Of a stretch of 64,000 nucleotides of DNA, positions 56,302 through 64,000 are shown piece after piece (positions within the stretch are counted from its first letter, which is position 1; every line of letters begins with the position of its first letter). Position numbers and translations under genes: made by a program. This stretch comes from Halomonas halmophila (GTDB taxonomy: Bacteria; Pseudomonadota; Gammaproteobacteria; Pseudomonadales; Halomonadaceae): NCBI RefSeq assembly GCF_006540005.1, contig NZ_BJOC01000018.1:1-64000 (forward strand). The letters are read 5' to 3'. The notes below the pieces were generated by a model, which worked only from the letters and a program-made list of their open reading frames with translations, made no database searches and was not told the DNA's origin.

Positions 56302-56793
56302 ATGTATCATATTGCACAACTTAACATAGCCACGTTATTGGCACCGATAGATTCGCCGCAGCTTTCAGATTTCGTCGCGAATCTCGATCGTATTAATGCG
56401 TTGGCGGAAGGTTCTCCGGGGTTTGTCTGGCGCTTGCAAACCGAGGAAGGCGATGCCACTGGAATTGATTATTTTGGCTCCGATAAGATCGTGAATCTTT
56501 CGCTCTGGGAATCAATCGAAACGTTGCATGATTACGTTTATCGCTCTGCCCATGTTGAGATAATGCGCCGCAAGAAGGAGTGGTTTCACAAAATGGGGGA
56601 GGCATATATGGTGCTTTGGTGGGTGCCCGCCGGCCACATTCCGTCAATCGAAGAGGCGGCGCACAAGCTGGAAACCTTGAGAGAACATGGCTCAACCGCG
56701 GAGGCTTTCACGTTCAAGCAAGCATTCGCGGTTCCTGGCGAGCAGGTCGGTACGCCAAGCAGAACGTTGAGTGGTGAGTGTCCTGCCACTTAG
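56302..56793 (+). CDS. DUF3291 family protein
   Basis: 163 residues from ATG 56302 after AAGGAGGAAGCTGTAACC. YHIAQLNIATLLAPIDSPQL, then SPGFVWRLQTEEGDAT, then NLSLWESIETLHDYVYRS and MVLWWVPAGHIPS are the DUF3291 blocks (monooxygenase-like dimeric alpha-beta barrel). The function is unknown. Codon use is richer in A/T at third positions than in neighbouring genes, which suggests recent acquisition. Confidence 0.9.
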   Translation: MYHIAQLNIATLLAPIDSPQLSDFVANLDRINALAEGSPGFVWRLQTEEGDATGIDYFGSDKIVNLSLWESIETLHDYVYRSAHVEIMRRKKEWFHKMGEAYMVLWWVPAGHIPSIEEAAHKLETLREHGSTAEAFTFKQAFAVPGEQVGTPSRTLSGECPAT

Positions 56794-56819
56794 TGGCGTT
56801 ACACATTGCAGGAGGCAGC

Positions 56820-57206
56820 GTGATAGTCATTTATGGAATAAAGGAGCATCTTAATCCGATCAAGGCTCAGCTTTCTGAAGTCATTCACGGATGTATGCAG
56901 TCTGTACTCGGTATGCCTGAAGACAAACGAGCCCATCGTTTCATACCGATGGATGCCGAGGATTTCTATTATCCGGGTGGCAGAACCCCTGCCTACACCG
57001 CCATCGAGATAAACATGATGCAGGGGCGAGCTCCCGAGACTCAAAAAGCCCTGATCAGGGAGATTTTTTGTCAAATTGAATCCGTGCTTGGCATATCACC
57101 CGTAGATGTCGAGGTGACCATCAAGGAGCAACCTGCCCATTGTTGGGGATTCAGGGGCATGACTGGCGACGAGGCGCGCGACCTCAAGTACTCAGTCAAA
57201 GTGTAA
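56820..57206 (+). CDS. Tautomerase-family protein (PF14552-type)
   Basis: 128 residues from GTG 56820, which has AGGAGG six bases upstream. MIVIYGIKEHLNPIKAQLSE, then ALIREIFCQIESVLGISPVDVEV and KEQPAHCWGFRGM are characteristic. The N-terminal Pro that is the catalytic base of most tautomerases is absent; I believe this subfamily normally lacks it, so its activity is unclear. It shares the lower-GC codon use of the DUF3291 gene 26 bases upstream and is probably cotranscribed. Confidence 0.85.
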   Translation: MIVIYGIKEHLNPIKAQLSEVIHGCMQSVLGMPEDKRAHRFIPMDAEDFYYPGGRTPAYTAIEINMMQGRAPETQKALIREIFCQIESVLGISPVDVEVTIKEQPAHCWGFRGMTGDEARDLKYSVKV

Positions 57207-57358
57207 GCGTATTGGCAGTGGAAGATAGGACTCACCTCGCTACTCTTCTCCTCCCTATCGTTCCTCCAACTCGGAAATGGATTCCAGCAAGCGTCGGTCA
57301 TTTGGAAGGTTGCTTGCGCCCCAATGTTCGCCAATTGCCATCCCGCTGAGTCTCTCGG

Positions 57359-59521
57359 CTACCGAATGGCGTTGTTGAGTTCGGTGGAGGCGTCGCCGGT
57401 TAGTGCGGCGAAGAAGGTCAGCCAGTCCGAGGTGCCGTTGGGGCGGCCGTTGGGGTTCCAGATGTCCATGTCGGTGCTGCTCGGGGCGTTGTCGCCGCCG
57501 GTGAGGTAGGCGCCGGGATCGACGCGGCCGAGGCCGCCGCTGGCGTTGAGTTGGGTGATGGCGTCGAGGCAGTCTTCCGGGTCGTCGGGCAGGAAGTTCA
57601 GCGGCAGGCCGAGGGCATTGGCGAGCAGTTGTTGCCGGGCGGCGCGCACTGCCGCGGGGCGGCCGACGGCGACGTTTTCGTCGAACAGGCCGACGGCCAG
57701 TGAGCTGTCGAAGGTCAGGCCGCGGCGCCACAGGTGGGTGCTGCCGGTGAGCATCAGGGCGTCGTCGACGATCACGCTGGTGCTGGCCAGGTAGCCGGGC
57801 CGGCCGGGGCCGGCCACGGGGGAAAACAGCTGCACGCGGTCGCTACCCGCCGTGCGCAGGGCACTCAGGGCGGCGCGCACACCGGCGCTGCGCACATCCT
57901 CCAGCTTGGCGGTCTGGTCCGGCAGGTATTTTTCCGGTACGCACAGCAGCACGCGCAGTTCGGGCCGCTCGGTCCAGCGCGCCTGGATGGCGCCAAGCAG
58001 GTCAATACTGCCGGGGTTGGCCGTCAGGGCGTCGATGGCCGGGGTCTCCAGGTAGAGGAAGTCCTCGGCGCGTTCGATGGCGGCCTGCAGGGCAGTGGCG
58101 AAGTGGGCGCTGCCGTCGCGGGTGTTGAGGATTATGCGGTCTAGGGCGGCGGCCAGGGCGTCATCGTCGAAAGTGTTCGTGTCGATGATGGTATCCAGGT
58201 CGACCGGCTGGCCGGTCTGGTTCTGCACGGCGGCCTCGATCTGGCTCTTGAGATTCAGCCAGCTCTGGCCGGGCTGAAAGCCGGGGTTGTTGGCCAGGAG
58301 TGCGCGAATGGCGGCATCGCCGGCCACGCCGTAGGTGCCGGTTTCCAGCACGGCCGCCCAGGTGGTGGTGCCGCCCGGGTCCGGGGTGGCGGTGAGCGGT
58401 GCGCTGGTTTGGGTGACGAAGTCGAGCAGGTTGTCGGCGCGTCGCTCCGCCATGGGCTGACGCAGGGCATCGGCGGCGGGGCCGGCCAGGGCTGCGCCGG
58501 GGCCGTGGATTTCCGCGGCGGCGGGTACGCCGGGGTGGCCGAGCTGCATGGGCGGTGACTCGTGGTAGGCGGCGCGCCCCGGTGTGGCACCGATGACGCC
58601 GCTGGCCCCCTCGGCATCGTAGGCGGCCAGTTCGCGGCGCTCCTGGGAGGGAGCCGGACGGCCCATGGTCGCCACTTCGCTCAGACCATTGCGCTCGCGC
58701 TTGACCAGAGTGGCCGCGCTGTCGGCCGCTTCGAGGTCGCCGTCCGGTGTCTGGCCAAAGGCGGGCTCGGTGACGACCAGCGTATCGCCGGCGCTGGCGG
58801 CATTGGGCAGGGTGTTGGCGGCCAGGTCGCTGGCGTCGAGGCTGGCCAGGTCGACCCGTTGCGGGGCGGCGTTGGCATCGTCGGGGATGGCCAGCAGGGT
58901 CTGGCCACTGGCGTACTGGCCGGTGCCACGGTTCATGGCCGCGCCCTGTTCGCACAGCCACAGCGTGATGCCGGCGGGGATGTCGGGCGGGGCGGCCAGG
59001 CTAAGCTGGCTGCCGTCGATGGTGGCCGGACGATCGAAGCGCAGCTCGGGGTAGTAGCGGCTCTGGCCATCGGCAATGACCAGCGCATCGCAGGAAAGCG
59101 GCACCGGGTCGGCATCCGGGTCAGTGGGGGCCGCGGCCCCGTCCGGCAGGGTCACTACCAGCCAGGCATCGCCATTGGCATCAGCCAGCGCGGCGCCGCC
59201 GTGCTGGCGGAAGCGGCGGCCGCTTTGTGTATCCAGCCCGTGGGTCCACAGGCGCACCCAGCCACCCGGGGGCAGCGAGCCCTCGAAGTGCACGGCCACG
59301 CGCTGCTCGGCGACCGAGCCACCGGCGGAGGCCTGACCCTCGCCGGCCAGGGCGCGCACGCTGAAGTCGAGCGTGTCCGGCAGGTCGTCGGTGCCGAAGT
59401 CCGCCGGCGGGTTGGTCTGGCCCCACAGCCGGTCTATGACCGGTGCCATGGCGATGCCGTTGGCGGCGGCGTCGAGCGTGGTCATGATCTGACCGGTGAC
59501 GGCGTCGCTGGTGGCCAGCAC
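57359..59521 (-). CDS. Large protein, C-terminal part, with degenerate phospholipase-D-like domain
   Basis: About 720 codons. The last 250 residues look like a PLD domain: AAIERAEDFLYLETPAID, LRVLLCVPEKYLPDQ, then STSVIVDDALMLTGSTHLWRRGL. The Asp and GS of the HKD motif remain, but the His and Lys are both Ser, so catalysis by the usual mechanism is unlikely. No signal peptide is present. Third-position GC and protein character show that its 5' part is continuous in another frame with the gene at 59482-60504, so this is the second half of a frameshifted gene. Its ATG 59485 is probably an accident. Confidence 0.72.
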   Translation of the reverse strand: MLATSDAVTGQIMTTLDAAANGIAMAPVIDRLWGQTNPPADFGTDDLPDTLDFSVRALAGEGQASAGGSVAEQRVAVHFEGSLPPGGWVRLWTHGLDTQSGRRFRQHGGAALADANGDAWLVVTLPDGAAAPTDPDADPVPLSCDALVIADGQSRYYPELRFDRPATIDGSQLSLAAPPDIPAGITLWLCEQGAAMNRGTGQYASGQTLLAIPDDANAAPQRVDLASLDASDLAANTLPNAASAGDTLVVTEPAFGQTPDGDLEAADSAATLVKRERNGLSEVATMGRPAPSQERRELAAYDAEGASGVIGATPGRAAYHESPPMQLGHPGVPAAAEIHGPGAALAGPAADALRQPMAERRADNLLDFVTQTSAPLTATPDPGGTTTWAAVLETGTYGVAGDAAIRALLANNPGFQPGQSWLNLKSQIEAAVQNQTGQPVDLDTIIDTNTFDDDALAAALDRIILNTRDGSAHFATALQAAIERAEDFLYLETPAIDALTANPGSIDLLGAIQARWTERPELRVLLCVPEKYLPDQTAKLEDVRSAGVRAALSALRTAGSDRVQLFSPVAGPGRPGYLASTSVIVDDALMLTGSTHLWRRGLTFDSSLAVGLFDENVAVGRPAAVRAARQQLLANALGLPLNFLPDDPEDCLDAITQLNASGGLGRVDPGAYLTGGDNAPSSTDMDIWNPNGRPNGTSDWLTFFAALTGDASTELNNAIR

Positions 59522-60504
59522 GGGGTTGGCGGCGGTGTTGCGCGCCGCGCTGAGGCGCTGTCGGTGTCGGCATTGGCCGCCGGGGTCAGGGTGATGGCCG
59601 GGTTGGCGGCGGCCTGGTAAAGCGCCGTGGAGCCGGCGGTCTGGTTGAGGTCGCCAAGGTTCAGGCGATTGAGCAGCGGCGGGTCGATGGGGCCTTCGTG
59701 GGCATTGGTGAGGTGCACCACGCGCCCGGCCGCGACCGCCGCGGTGAGTGGGGCGGTCTCTTCATCGTCGGCCCAGAGGTTGTCCCAGTTACCGGGTTGG
59801 GCCATGAAGGTCCACCAGTTGGCCACCGCGCCGGGGTCCAGTGCTCGGCCGCGGTAGTCGAAGCACCACAGCTTGACGTTCAGCACGGTGCCGCTGCGGT
59901 TCTGCAGTACCACGGCGCTGGGCGTCTCCGGTTGGCGCAGCTCGTGCACGGGCTCTTTGGCATTGGCCAGGCCGGCGCTGCTGTCGAGGCCGAGAAAGGC
60001 CGCCTTGTCGGCGTCGCTGCTGAGATCGGTCGGCAGGTCAGCTTCACGCAGGTTCTCGATATCGGCCATGCTGCCGGCGCTGGCAGCAGGCACTTCCATG
60101 GCCAGCCAGCGCACCCTTGGGCGTGCCGGCTGGTTGGCCGGCGGCGCGGGGCTGCCATCGGGCGACGAGATGATCTGGCTGAGCGACCACAGCCGCAGTT
60201 CGGCTTCCGGCAACAGCGTCAGCAGCACCACCAGATTGCCCTCGGTGAAGGCTTGGCTGCCGTCTTCCTGGCGCAGACCGCGCAGGGCCGGCGGCCGTGG
60301 GTCGCTGGCAAACAGGTAGGAACGGGTGGCAACCGCCGGGGTGCGCCATTGCATATCGGTGCCCAGCGACAGTGATAGCGACAGGTTGGCATCGGGCAGT
60401 GGCAGCGTCGGCAGGGTGACGTTGGTGTCGCTGTGCCCGAACCAGGGGCCCAGGGCCGGGGAAGAAAGGCCGAGTGTATCGGGGGCGGGGACGAGATCGA
60501 CCAT
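59482..60504 (-). CDS. Large protein, N-terminal part (frameshifted), unknown family
   Basis: 340 codons from ATG 60504, ten bases after the upstream stop. The N-terminus (VDLVPAPDTLGLSSPALGPWFGH) has no signal peptide. The middle contains EAELRLWSLSQIISS and NVKLWCFDYRGRALDPGAVANWW, beta-rich in character. The last 25 codons use rare codons (CCA, TCA, AGA) and give a Pro-rich nonsense tail. The other frame there reads NTAANPVLATSDAVTGQIM with normal codon use. A 1-base loss or 2-base gain near 59545-59560 therefore splits what was one protein of about 1050 residues. Confidence 0.72.
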   Translation of the reverse strand: MVDLVPAPDTLGLSSPALGPWFGHSDTNVTLPTLPLPDANLSLSLSLGTDMQWRTPAVATRSYLFASDPRPPALRGLRQEDGSQAFTEGNLVVLLTLLPEAELRLWSLSQIISSPDGSPAPPANQPARPRVRWLAMEVPAASAGSMADIENLREADLPTDLSSDADKAAFLGLDSSAGLANAKEPVHELRQPETPSAVVLQNRSGTVLNVKLWCFDYRGRALDPGAVANWWTFMAQPGNWDNLWADDEETAPLTAAVAAGRVVHLTNAHEGPIDPPLLNRLNLGDLNQTAGSTALYQAAANPAITLTPAANADTDSASARRATPPPTPCWPPATPSPVRS

Positions 60505-60514
60505 GACAAGGCTC

Positions 60515-63500
60515 CTAGGTGACGACCGCCAGGCTGGGATCGCTGGTGCGACCCAAGGGGTCGATCAGTTCGATCCGGTATTCGGTACCCTCCGGCACCG
60601 GCGTGCTGTCGCTGGCTTCATCGTGGATGACGAAGGGCCCGCTGCCGCTGATAGTCTCATCGCGTAGCAGTTCCAGGGGGGCGCCGCTTGTCAGGCGTCG
60701 CGACAGCCGTAGCCGGTAACTGCCGACGCTGCCGCCGGAGAGCTCATCCGGATGGCTGAAGGTGATCTGCACCCGGCGGCGGTCGCTGCCGGAGGGTTGG
60801 CCCTGCACATCATCGATGCTGGGCGGCGCCGGTGGCTGTTCCGGCAGCAGTACCAGGCTGAACGGGTCCGAAGGCCGGCTCCACAGGCCCGGAACGGCCT
60901 GGCCGGCGGCTTCGGAGCCGGATTCCGGTGCGCCCTGAACCTCGGCGATCCAGCTATAGCGCACCCAGGGGCGCAGCTGGGCGTGGGCTGCGATCTGCAC
61001 CGGCCCGTCGTCGCGGTAGGTCGCCTGCTGGCGGCCGCTGGCCTCGTCGACCTTGCCCATGGCCCCGGTGGCGACGATGGGCACACTGGCCAGCGTCTGA
61101 GTGCTGACCGAGCTGCGGCGCAATCGCCAGTTCAGCCCCTGGGTGGTGCCGGTCAGCAGCTTGATCTTCACCTCGGCCACCAGCGGGTTTTCGCCGGCCT
61201 CGGCGGCCACCGGTGTGACCTGCACGGTGGGCCGCGGCGGCGGGTCGGCATTGGGCACGCCGTAGACGATCATCGGCACGTCGCTGAGCACCGGCTTGGC
61301 GCCGCTTTCGGCCTCGGCCGTGACCTTGTAGAAGTTGAGAACCCGCAGGCTGCCGGAAACCGCATGACGAAAGCCCCGCTCGCCGGAGTTGAAGGCCACG
61401 TTGACCTCACGCAGGCGCTCGAACAGGAAGTCGGGGAACAGCGCCTCGTTGGTGCGAAAGATGGTGGCGCGGGCGGCGGCGTTGTCGGCGGCATCCAGGT
61501 CGTCGAGCAGGTCCTGGCGGTTGAGCTCGTCGAGGTGGCTGCGCAGCCGGTTTTCGTCGCTGTAGTAGACGCCGAAATGGTGCTGGCCCGGCTGCGGGCT
61601 CCAGCGGTATTCCACCCAGCACAGGCCGGTCACGTCCGGCCGAGCGGCGTATTGCAGTGCGTCGGGGACCGGCACGGGCGCGGGCGGGCGCGGATCGACC
61701 AGCCGCAGGGTGGTCGGCGTCGACGCCTCGGACTGGCGGCCCTGGGTATCGATCCAGCGCGCCGTCAGCCGCAGGGTGCGCTGCTCGGTGGCGGCGAGGA
61801 TCGGACCGGTCCAGCGCAGGTCGAGCAGGAAGCGTTGCTCGTCGGCACCTTCGTCGTCCGGATGCACCTGCTTGTCGGCCTCGGCGGCGTCCAGCGGGGC
61901 CAGGCTGCCGTCGACCTCGTCGACGCGGAACACGCGCAGGGTCTGCAGCAGGTGGCTGCCCGGTGCCAGCGACTCGGCATCCGGCACCATGACCTTGACC
62001 AGCACACTGCCGCCCTGGGTGGCGGCGTCCTCGATGGCCGGCTGGCGGTAGTAGGCCTGGAACTCGGGCCGCGGTGGCAGCGGCCGCTCGCCTTTGCGGT
62101 GCTCGCGGCGCGCCCAGTTCGACCAGCGGCCAAAGCGGTCCTGCTCGGCGATGAAGTAGCGGATGGCCTCGGGGCCGGCCTGGCGATCGGCGACGAAGCC
62201 GCTGCCGGGCTCCGGGTCCGGGGGCTGGGTACCGTCATCGCTGTTCAGCGCCAGCACCAGCGGCAGGTGGAAGCCCTCGGCGTTAGCCTTGTTCAGTTGC
62301 CGGTAAACGGCACCGGGCGCAGAGGCCGGCGCTCGCTTGCCGGCGGCCAGCAGCCCACCGACGCGACTCTTGCGGATATCGACAATCACTTCGCGGCGGG
62401 CGGTCGGCGGCGTTTCCGGCAGCCAGTTGTCGCGCAGTGGCGGCGTCTCCTCCGGGGCCGGCAACTGCGGTGGGCTCAGCGGGTCCAGCGGGGCGCCGCG
62501 GTCGGCAATGGCGATGCTGGAGACGCCGAAGTAACGCTCGTGATCTTCCAGCTTGTCCAGCGCCTCGGCATTCACGCCTGACAGCGGGCTGCGCCGGGTG
62601 GCGTGGGTGAGGGGCAGGTCGTCGCCGAACTGTGAAGCCAGCGCCTTGAGCAACTGGTGGCGCGACCAGCGGCGGTGCTGTGGCGGCAATGCATTGATCA
62701 TGCCCTCGACCAGAAAGTCTTCGGCGGGCCGCTCGTCCTGGCGTCGGCTGGGTAGTGGTTCGGCGAAGAAGCCAAACACCCGGTAGAAGACCACCCGCTC
62801 CTCGTTTTCCGGGTAAGTATCGTCGCGCCACTTGTAGCCGAGCCGGCTGGCGGTGCCGGGGTCGGCCAGCATCTGCATAACCCGGCCCAGACGGCTGATG
62901 GAACTGGCGCCGACTTTCTTGCCCTGTGCGTCCAAGAAGTCTTCGTCGACCAGCTGGTCGCGTTGCAACTGGCTCAGGTCGTTGATCAGTGGTTCCAGGT
63001 CGGCCACCGCCGTGGCACTCAGCGACTCCACCCGTTTGCGTTCGAAGTTGGCGTCGGCCAGCGGTGCCGCCGCCGGGGCCGGCGTATCATGGGTTTCCTG
63101 CAGCGGACGGCGCTTGGGAGCCTGCTCGGCAACGCGCTGATCGGCTAGCGCCAAGGCGTCGTGGATCGGCAGATAGCGCGCGCCGCCTTCATGGGGCAGG
63201 TTCATGATGGCGCAGGGTTCGTACTCGAGCCGCTGCTCGTCTTGCGCCTCGATCCAGCGCATGCCGCTTACCTGCCCCCAGCCGGTGATGCGAATCCGGG
63301 TAATGCCGGGGCCGGAAAAGGCATAGCGATAGGCGGAGCGGCGGCCGATCGTGGCCGGCCCGGCGGCGGAGTCGACGAAGGCCTCGCAGGTCAGTTTGCG
63401 GTTGCGCCTCAGCAGGTCGGGGTCGATCTCGGGAATCCGCCAGCGCTCGCGGTTGAAGAAGGGCAACGGGCGGCGTGTAAAGCGCTCGGTAAAGCGGTTA

Positions 63501-63982
63501 TCGGGAAGTGTTGGCCGCGAGCCCCCCGGTCGTACCACGCCGGGACGTGGGCGTATCGGATTGAACGGGATCGGGTTGAACGGTATCGGCTCGGCATCGG
63601 TGACCGGCGGCGTTGGGTCGCCAGGCGCCTGCGGCTTGAGCTCAGCCATCGACTGCGCCTCGACCTGGGCCCAGAGGCAGGTATCGCCCGCCGCCAGGCT
63701 GATCACCGCGGTGACCGGGCTTTCCGGGGTGACGTTGAAGGGCGGCAGCAGCTCCTGCTGGTTGTCGCTGTCGATGTTGAGGTAGAAGCGGGCATCGTTG
63801 CGCGTGTTGAGCAGCTTGAGGTTGTCGACCGAGGCACGCGCCACCAGGAAGGGCGCCACCGGCAGGCCCAGCAACGGATGATGGTGCACCCGCAGGTGGT
63901 TGCCGGGCTGAGCATGTGGCTCGTCGCTGTCGACCGGCAGCGCATGGGCATTGAACAGGTACGGCGTTACGAAGTCGCTCAT
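60515..63982 (-). CDS. 1155-residue protein with Fn3-like domains, unknown function
   Basis: ATG 63982 to 60515, no signal peptide or membrane helix. The N-terminal 130 residues are a beta-rich domain. A Pro-rich linker with a tandem PFNPI repeat stands near residue 137. A helical middle (about 280-450) is followed by Fn3-like modules starting near residues 762, 912 and 1049, each opening with a Pro-rich strand (PRPPAPVPVP, PPPRPTVQV, EQPPAPPSI). I do not recognise the family. Size, lack of secretion signal and Ig-like modules recall structural or cargo proteins of contractile injection or phage-like systems, but nothing in the window proves it. Its start overlaps the stop of an upstream gene. 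Confidence 0.8.
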   Translation of the reverse strand: MSDFVTPYLFNAHALPVDSDEPHAQPGNHLRVHHHPLLGLPVAPFLVARASVDNLKLLNTRNDARFYLNIDSDNQQELLPPFNVTPESPVTAVISLAAGDTCLWAQVEAQSMAELKPQAPGDPTPPVTDAEPIPFNPIPFNPIRPRPGVVRPGGSRPTLPDNRFTERFTRRPLPFFNRERWRIPEIDPDLLRRNRKLTCEAFVDSAAGPATIGRRSAYRYAFSGPGITRIRITGWGQVSGMRWIEAQDEQRLEYEPCAIMNLPHEGGARYLPIHDALALADQRVAEQAPKRRPLQETHDTPAPAAAPLADANFERKRVESLSATAVADLEPLINDLSQLQRDQLVDEDFLDAQGKKVGASSISRLGRVMQMLADPGTASRLGYKWRDDTYPENEERVVFYRVFGFFAEPLPSRRQDERPAEDFLVEGMINALPPQHRRWSRHQLLKALASQFGDDLPLTHATRRSPLSGVNAEALDKLEDHERYFGVSSIAIADRGAPLDPLSPPQLPAPEETPPLRDNWLPETPPTARREVIVDIRKSRVGGLLAAGKRAPASAPGAVYRQLNKANAEGFHLPLVLALNSDDGTQPPDPEPGSGFVADRQAGPEAIRYFIAEQDRFGRWSNWARREHRKGERPLPPRPEFQAYYRQPAIEDAATQGGSVLVKVMVPDAESLAPGSHLLQTLRVFRVDEVDGSLAPLDAAEADKQVHPDDEGADEQRFLLDLRWTGPILAATEQRTLRLTARWIDTQGRQSEASTPTTLRLVDPRPPAPVPVPDALQYAARPDVTGLCWVEYRWSPQPGQHHFGVYYSDENRLRSHLDELNRQDLLDDLDAADNAAARATIFRTNEALFPDFLFERLREVNVAFNSGERGFRHAVSGSLRVLNFYKVTAEAESGAKPVLSDVPMIVYGVPNADPPPRPTVQVTPVAAEAGENPLVAEVKIKLLTGTTQGLNWRLRRSSVSTQTLASVPIVATGAMGKVDEASGRQQATYRDDGPVQIAAHAQLRPWVRYSWIAEVQGAPESGSEAAGQAVPGLWSRPSDPFSLVLLPEQPPAPPSIDDVQGQPSGSDRRRVQITFSHPDELSGGSVGSYRLRLSRRLTSGAPLELLRDETISGSGPFVIHDEASDSTPVPEGTEYRIELIDPLGRTSDPSLAVVT

Positions 63983-64000
63983 CAGAAGCCCTCCCGTTCC
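63982..64000 (-). CDS. Last codons of an upstream gene of the same operon (partial)
   Basis: On the minus strand the frame ..EREGF-stop ends with TGA 63984-63982, sharing one base with the ATG of the 1155-residue protein (TGATG). Only six codons are in the window. GGGAGG in this stretch also serves as the ribosome-binding site of the downstream gene. Confidence 0.35.

Noticed and set aside
59482..59488. ATGA overlap suggesting two separate coupled genes
   Set aside because: Codon use shows the downstream frame is already coding well before this ATG, so a frameshift within one gene explains it better.
60752..62581. 609-codon plus-strand open frame opposite the 1155-residue protein
   Set aside because: Composition is that of antisense GC-rich DNA; the minus-strand frame is longer, starts with a ribosome-binding site and has modular protein character.

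Overview
The window is GC-rich chromosomal DNA with dense, high-GC3 genes. The content suggests a halophilic gammaproteobacterium of the Halomonas/Halomonadaceae type. Supporting genes are a Pseudomonas-style arginine succinyltransferase (ast/aru) operon with paired AruF/AruG subunits, an NhaD Na+/H+ antiporter, FabV enoyl reductase, a DUF2959 lipoprotein, a glycine-betaine-type binding protein and a PQQ membrane dehydrogenase. This assignment is inferred from gene content only. I saw no rRNA, tRNA or CRISPR array.

Layout. 0-5.4 kb: tail of an unknown gene, a TetR regulator, a small conserved protein, fabV, a DUF2959 lipoprotein, a GlxA/ArgR-like AraC regulator and an EamA exporter. 5.5-12.9 kb: astC-aruF-aruG-astD-astB, tightly overlapping, followed by zapE where astE might be expected. 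13-20 kb: TRIC-like channel, DUF3541 lipoprotein, nhaD, DUF3581, chrA and a CorA transporter. 19.8-24 kb: MarR regulator divergent from an EamA/nitroreductase pair, then a LysE-type exporter gene cut by a complete IS5-family element with a CTAG target duplication. 24-31 kb: beta-propeller protein with its regulator, aqpZ, arfB, DUF3820, an NAD(P)-binding protein, a 214-bp MITE-like structured element, a TauE/SafE permease, a YbaK deacylase and a DUF1499 protein. 31-38.9 kb: PQQ dehydrogenase, then an aldehyde dehydrogenase / iron alcohol dehydrogenase / enolase-superfamily operon divergent from a LysR regulator.

38.9-43.1 kb holds what I think is the most interesting metabolic locus: a LysR regulator divergent from an Fe(II)/2-oxoglutarate oxygenase, an M24 metalloenzyme whose metal-ligand spacing matches the DMSP lyase DddP but which has Gly at the expected catalytic Asp, and a betaine-type binding protein. 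43-48.9 kb carries a DUF4396 protein, a phosphoesterase, a GNAT enzyme, NfsA, a TetR/MFS pair with visible operators, and a membrane protein.

48.9-57.3 kb looks like an accessory region. It has a truncated nucleotidyltransferase remnant, an MFS-DUF427 fusion and its free-standing DUF427 paralogue, a PfpI protein, OsmC plus a decayed OsmC fragment, the MntA/HepT and HigB/HigA toxin-antitoxin pairs, a voltage-sensor-like membrane protein, VOC, DUF3291 and tautomerase genes. 57.3-64 kb is a minus-strand operon of very large cytoplasmic-looking proteins: a 1155-residue Fn3-like protein, and a roughly 1050-residue protein split by a frameshift that ends in a degenerate phospholipase-D fold. It continues past the right edge. 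I do not recognise this operon, and it is a second candidate for an undescribed system.
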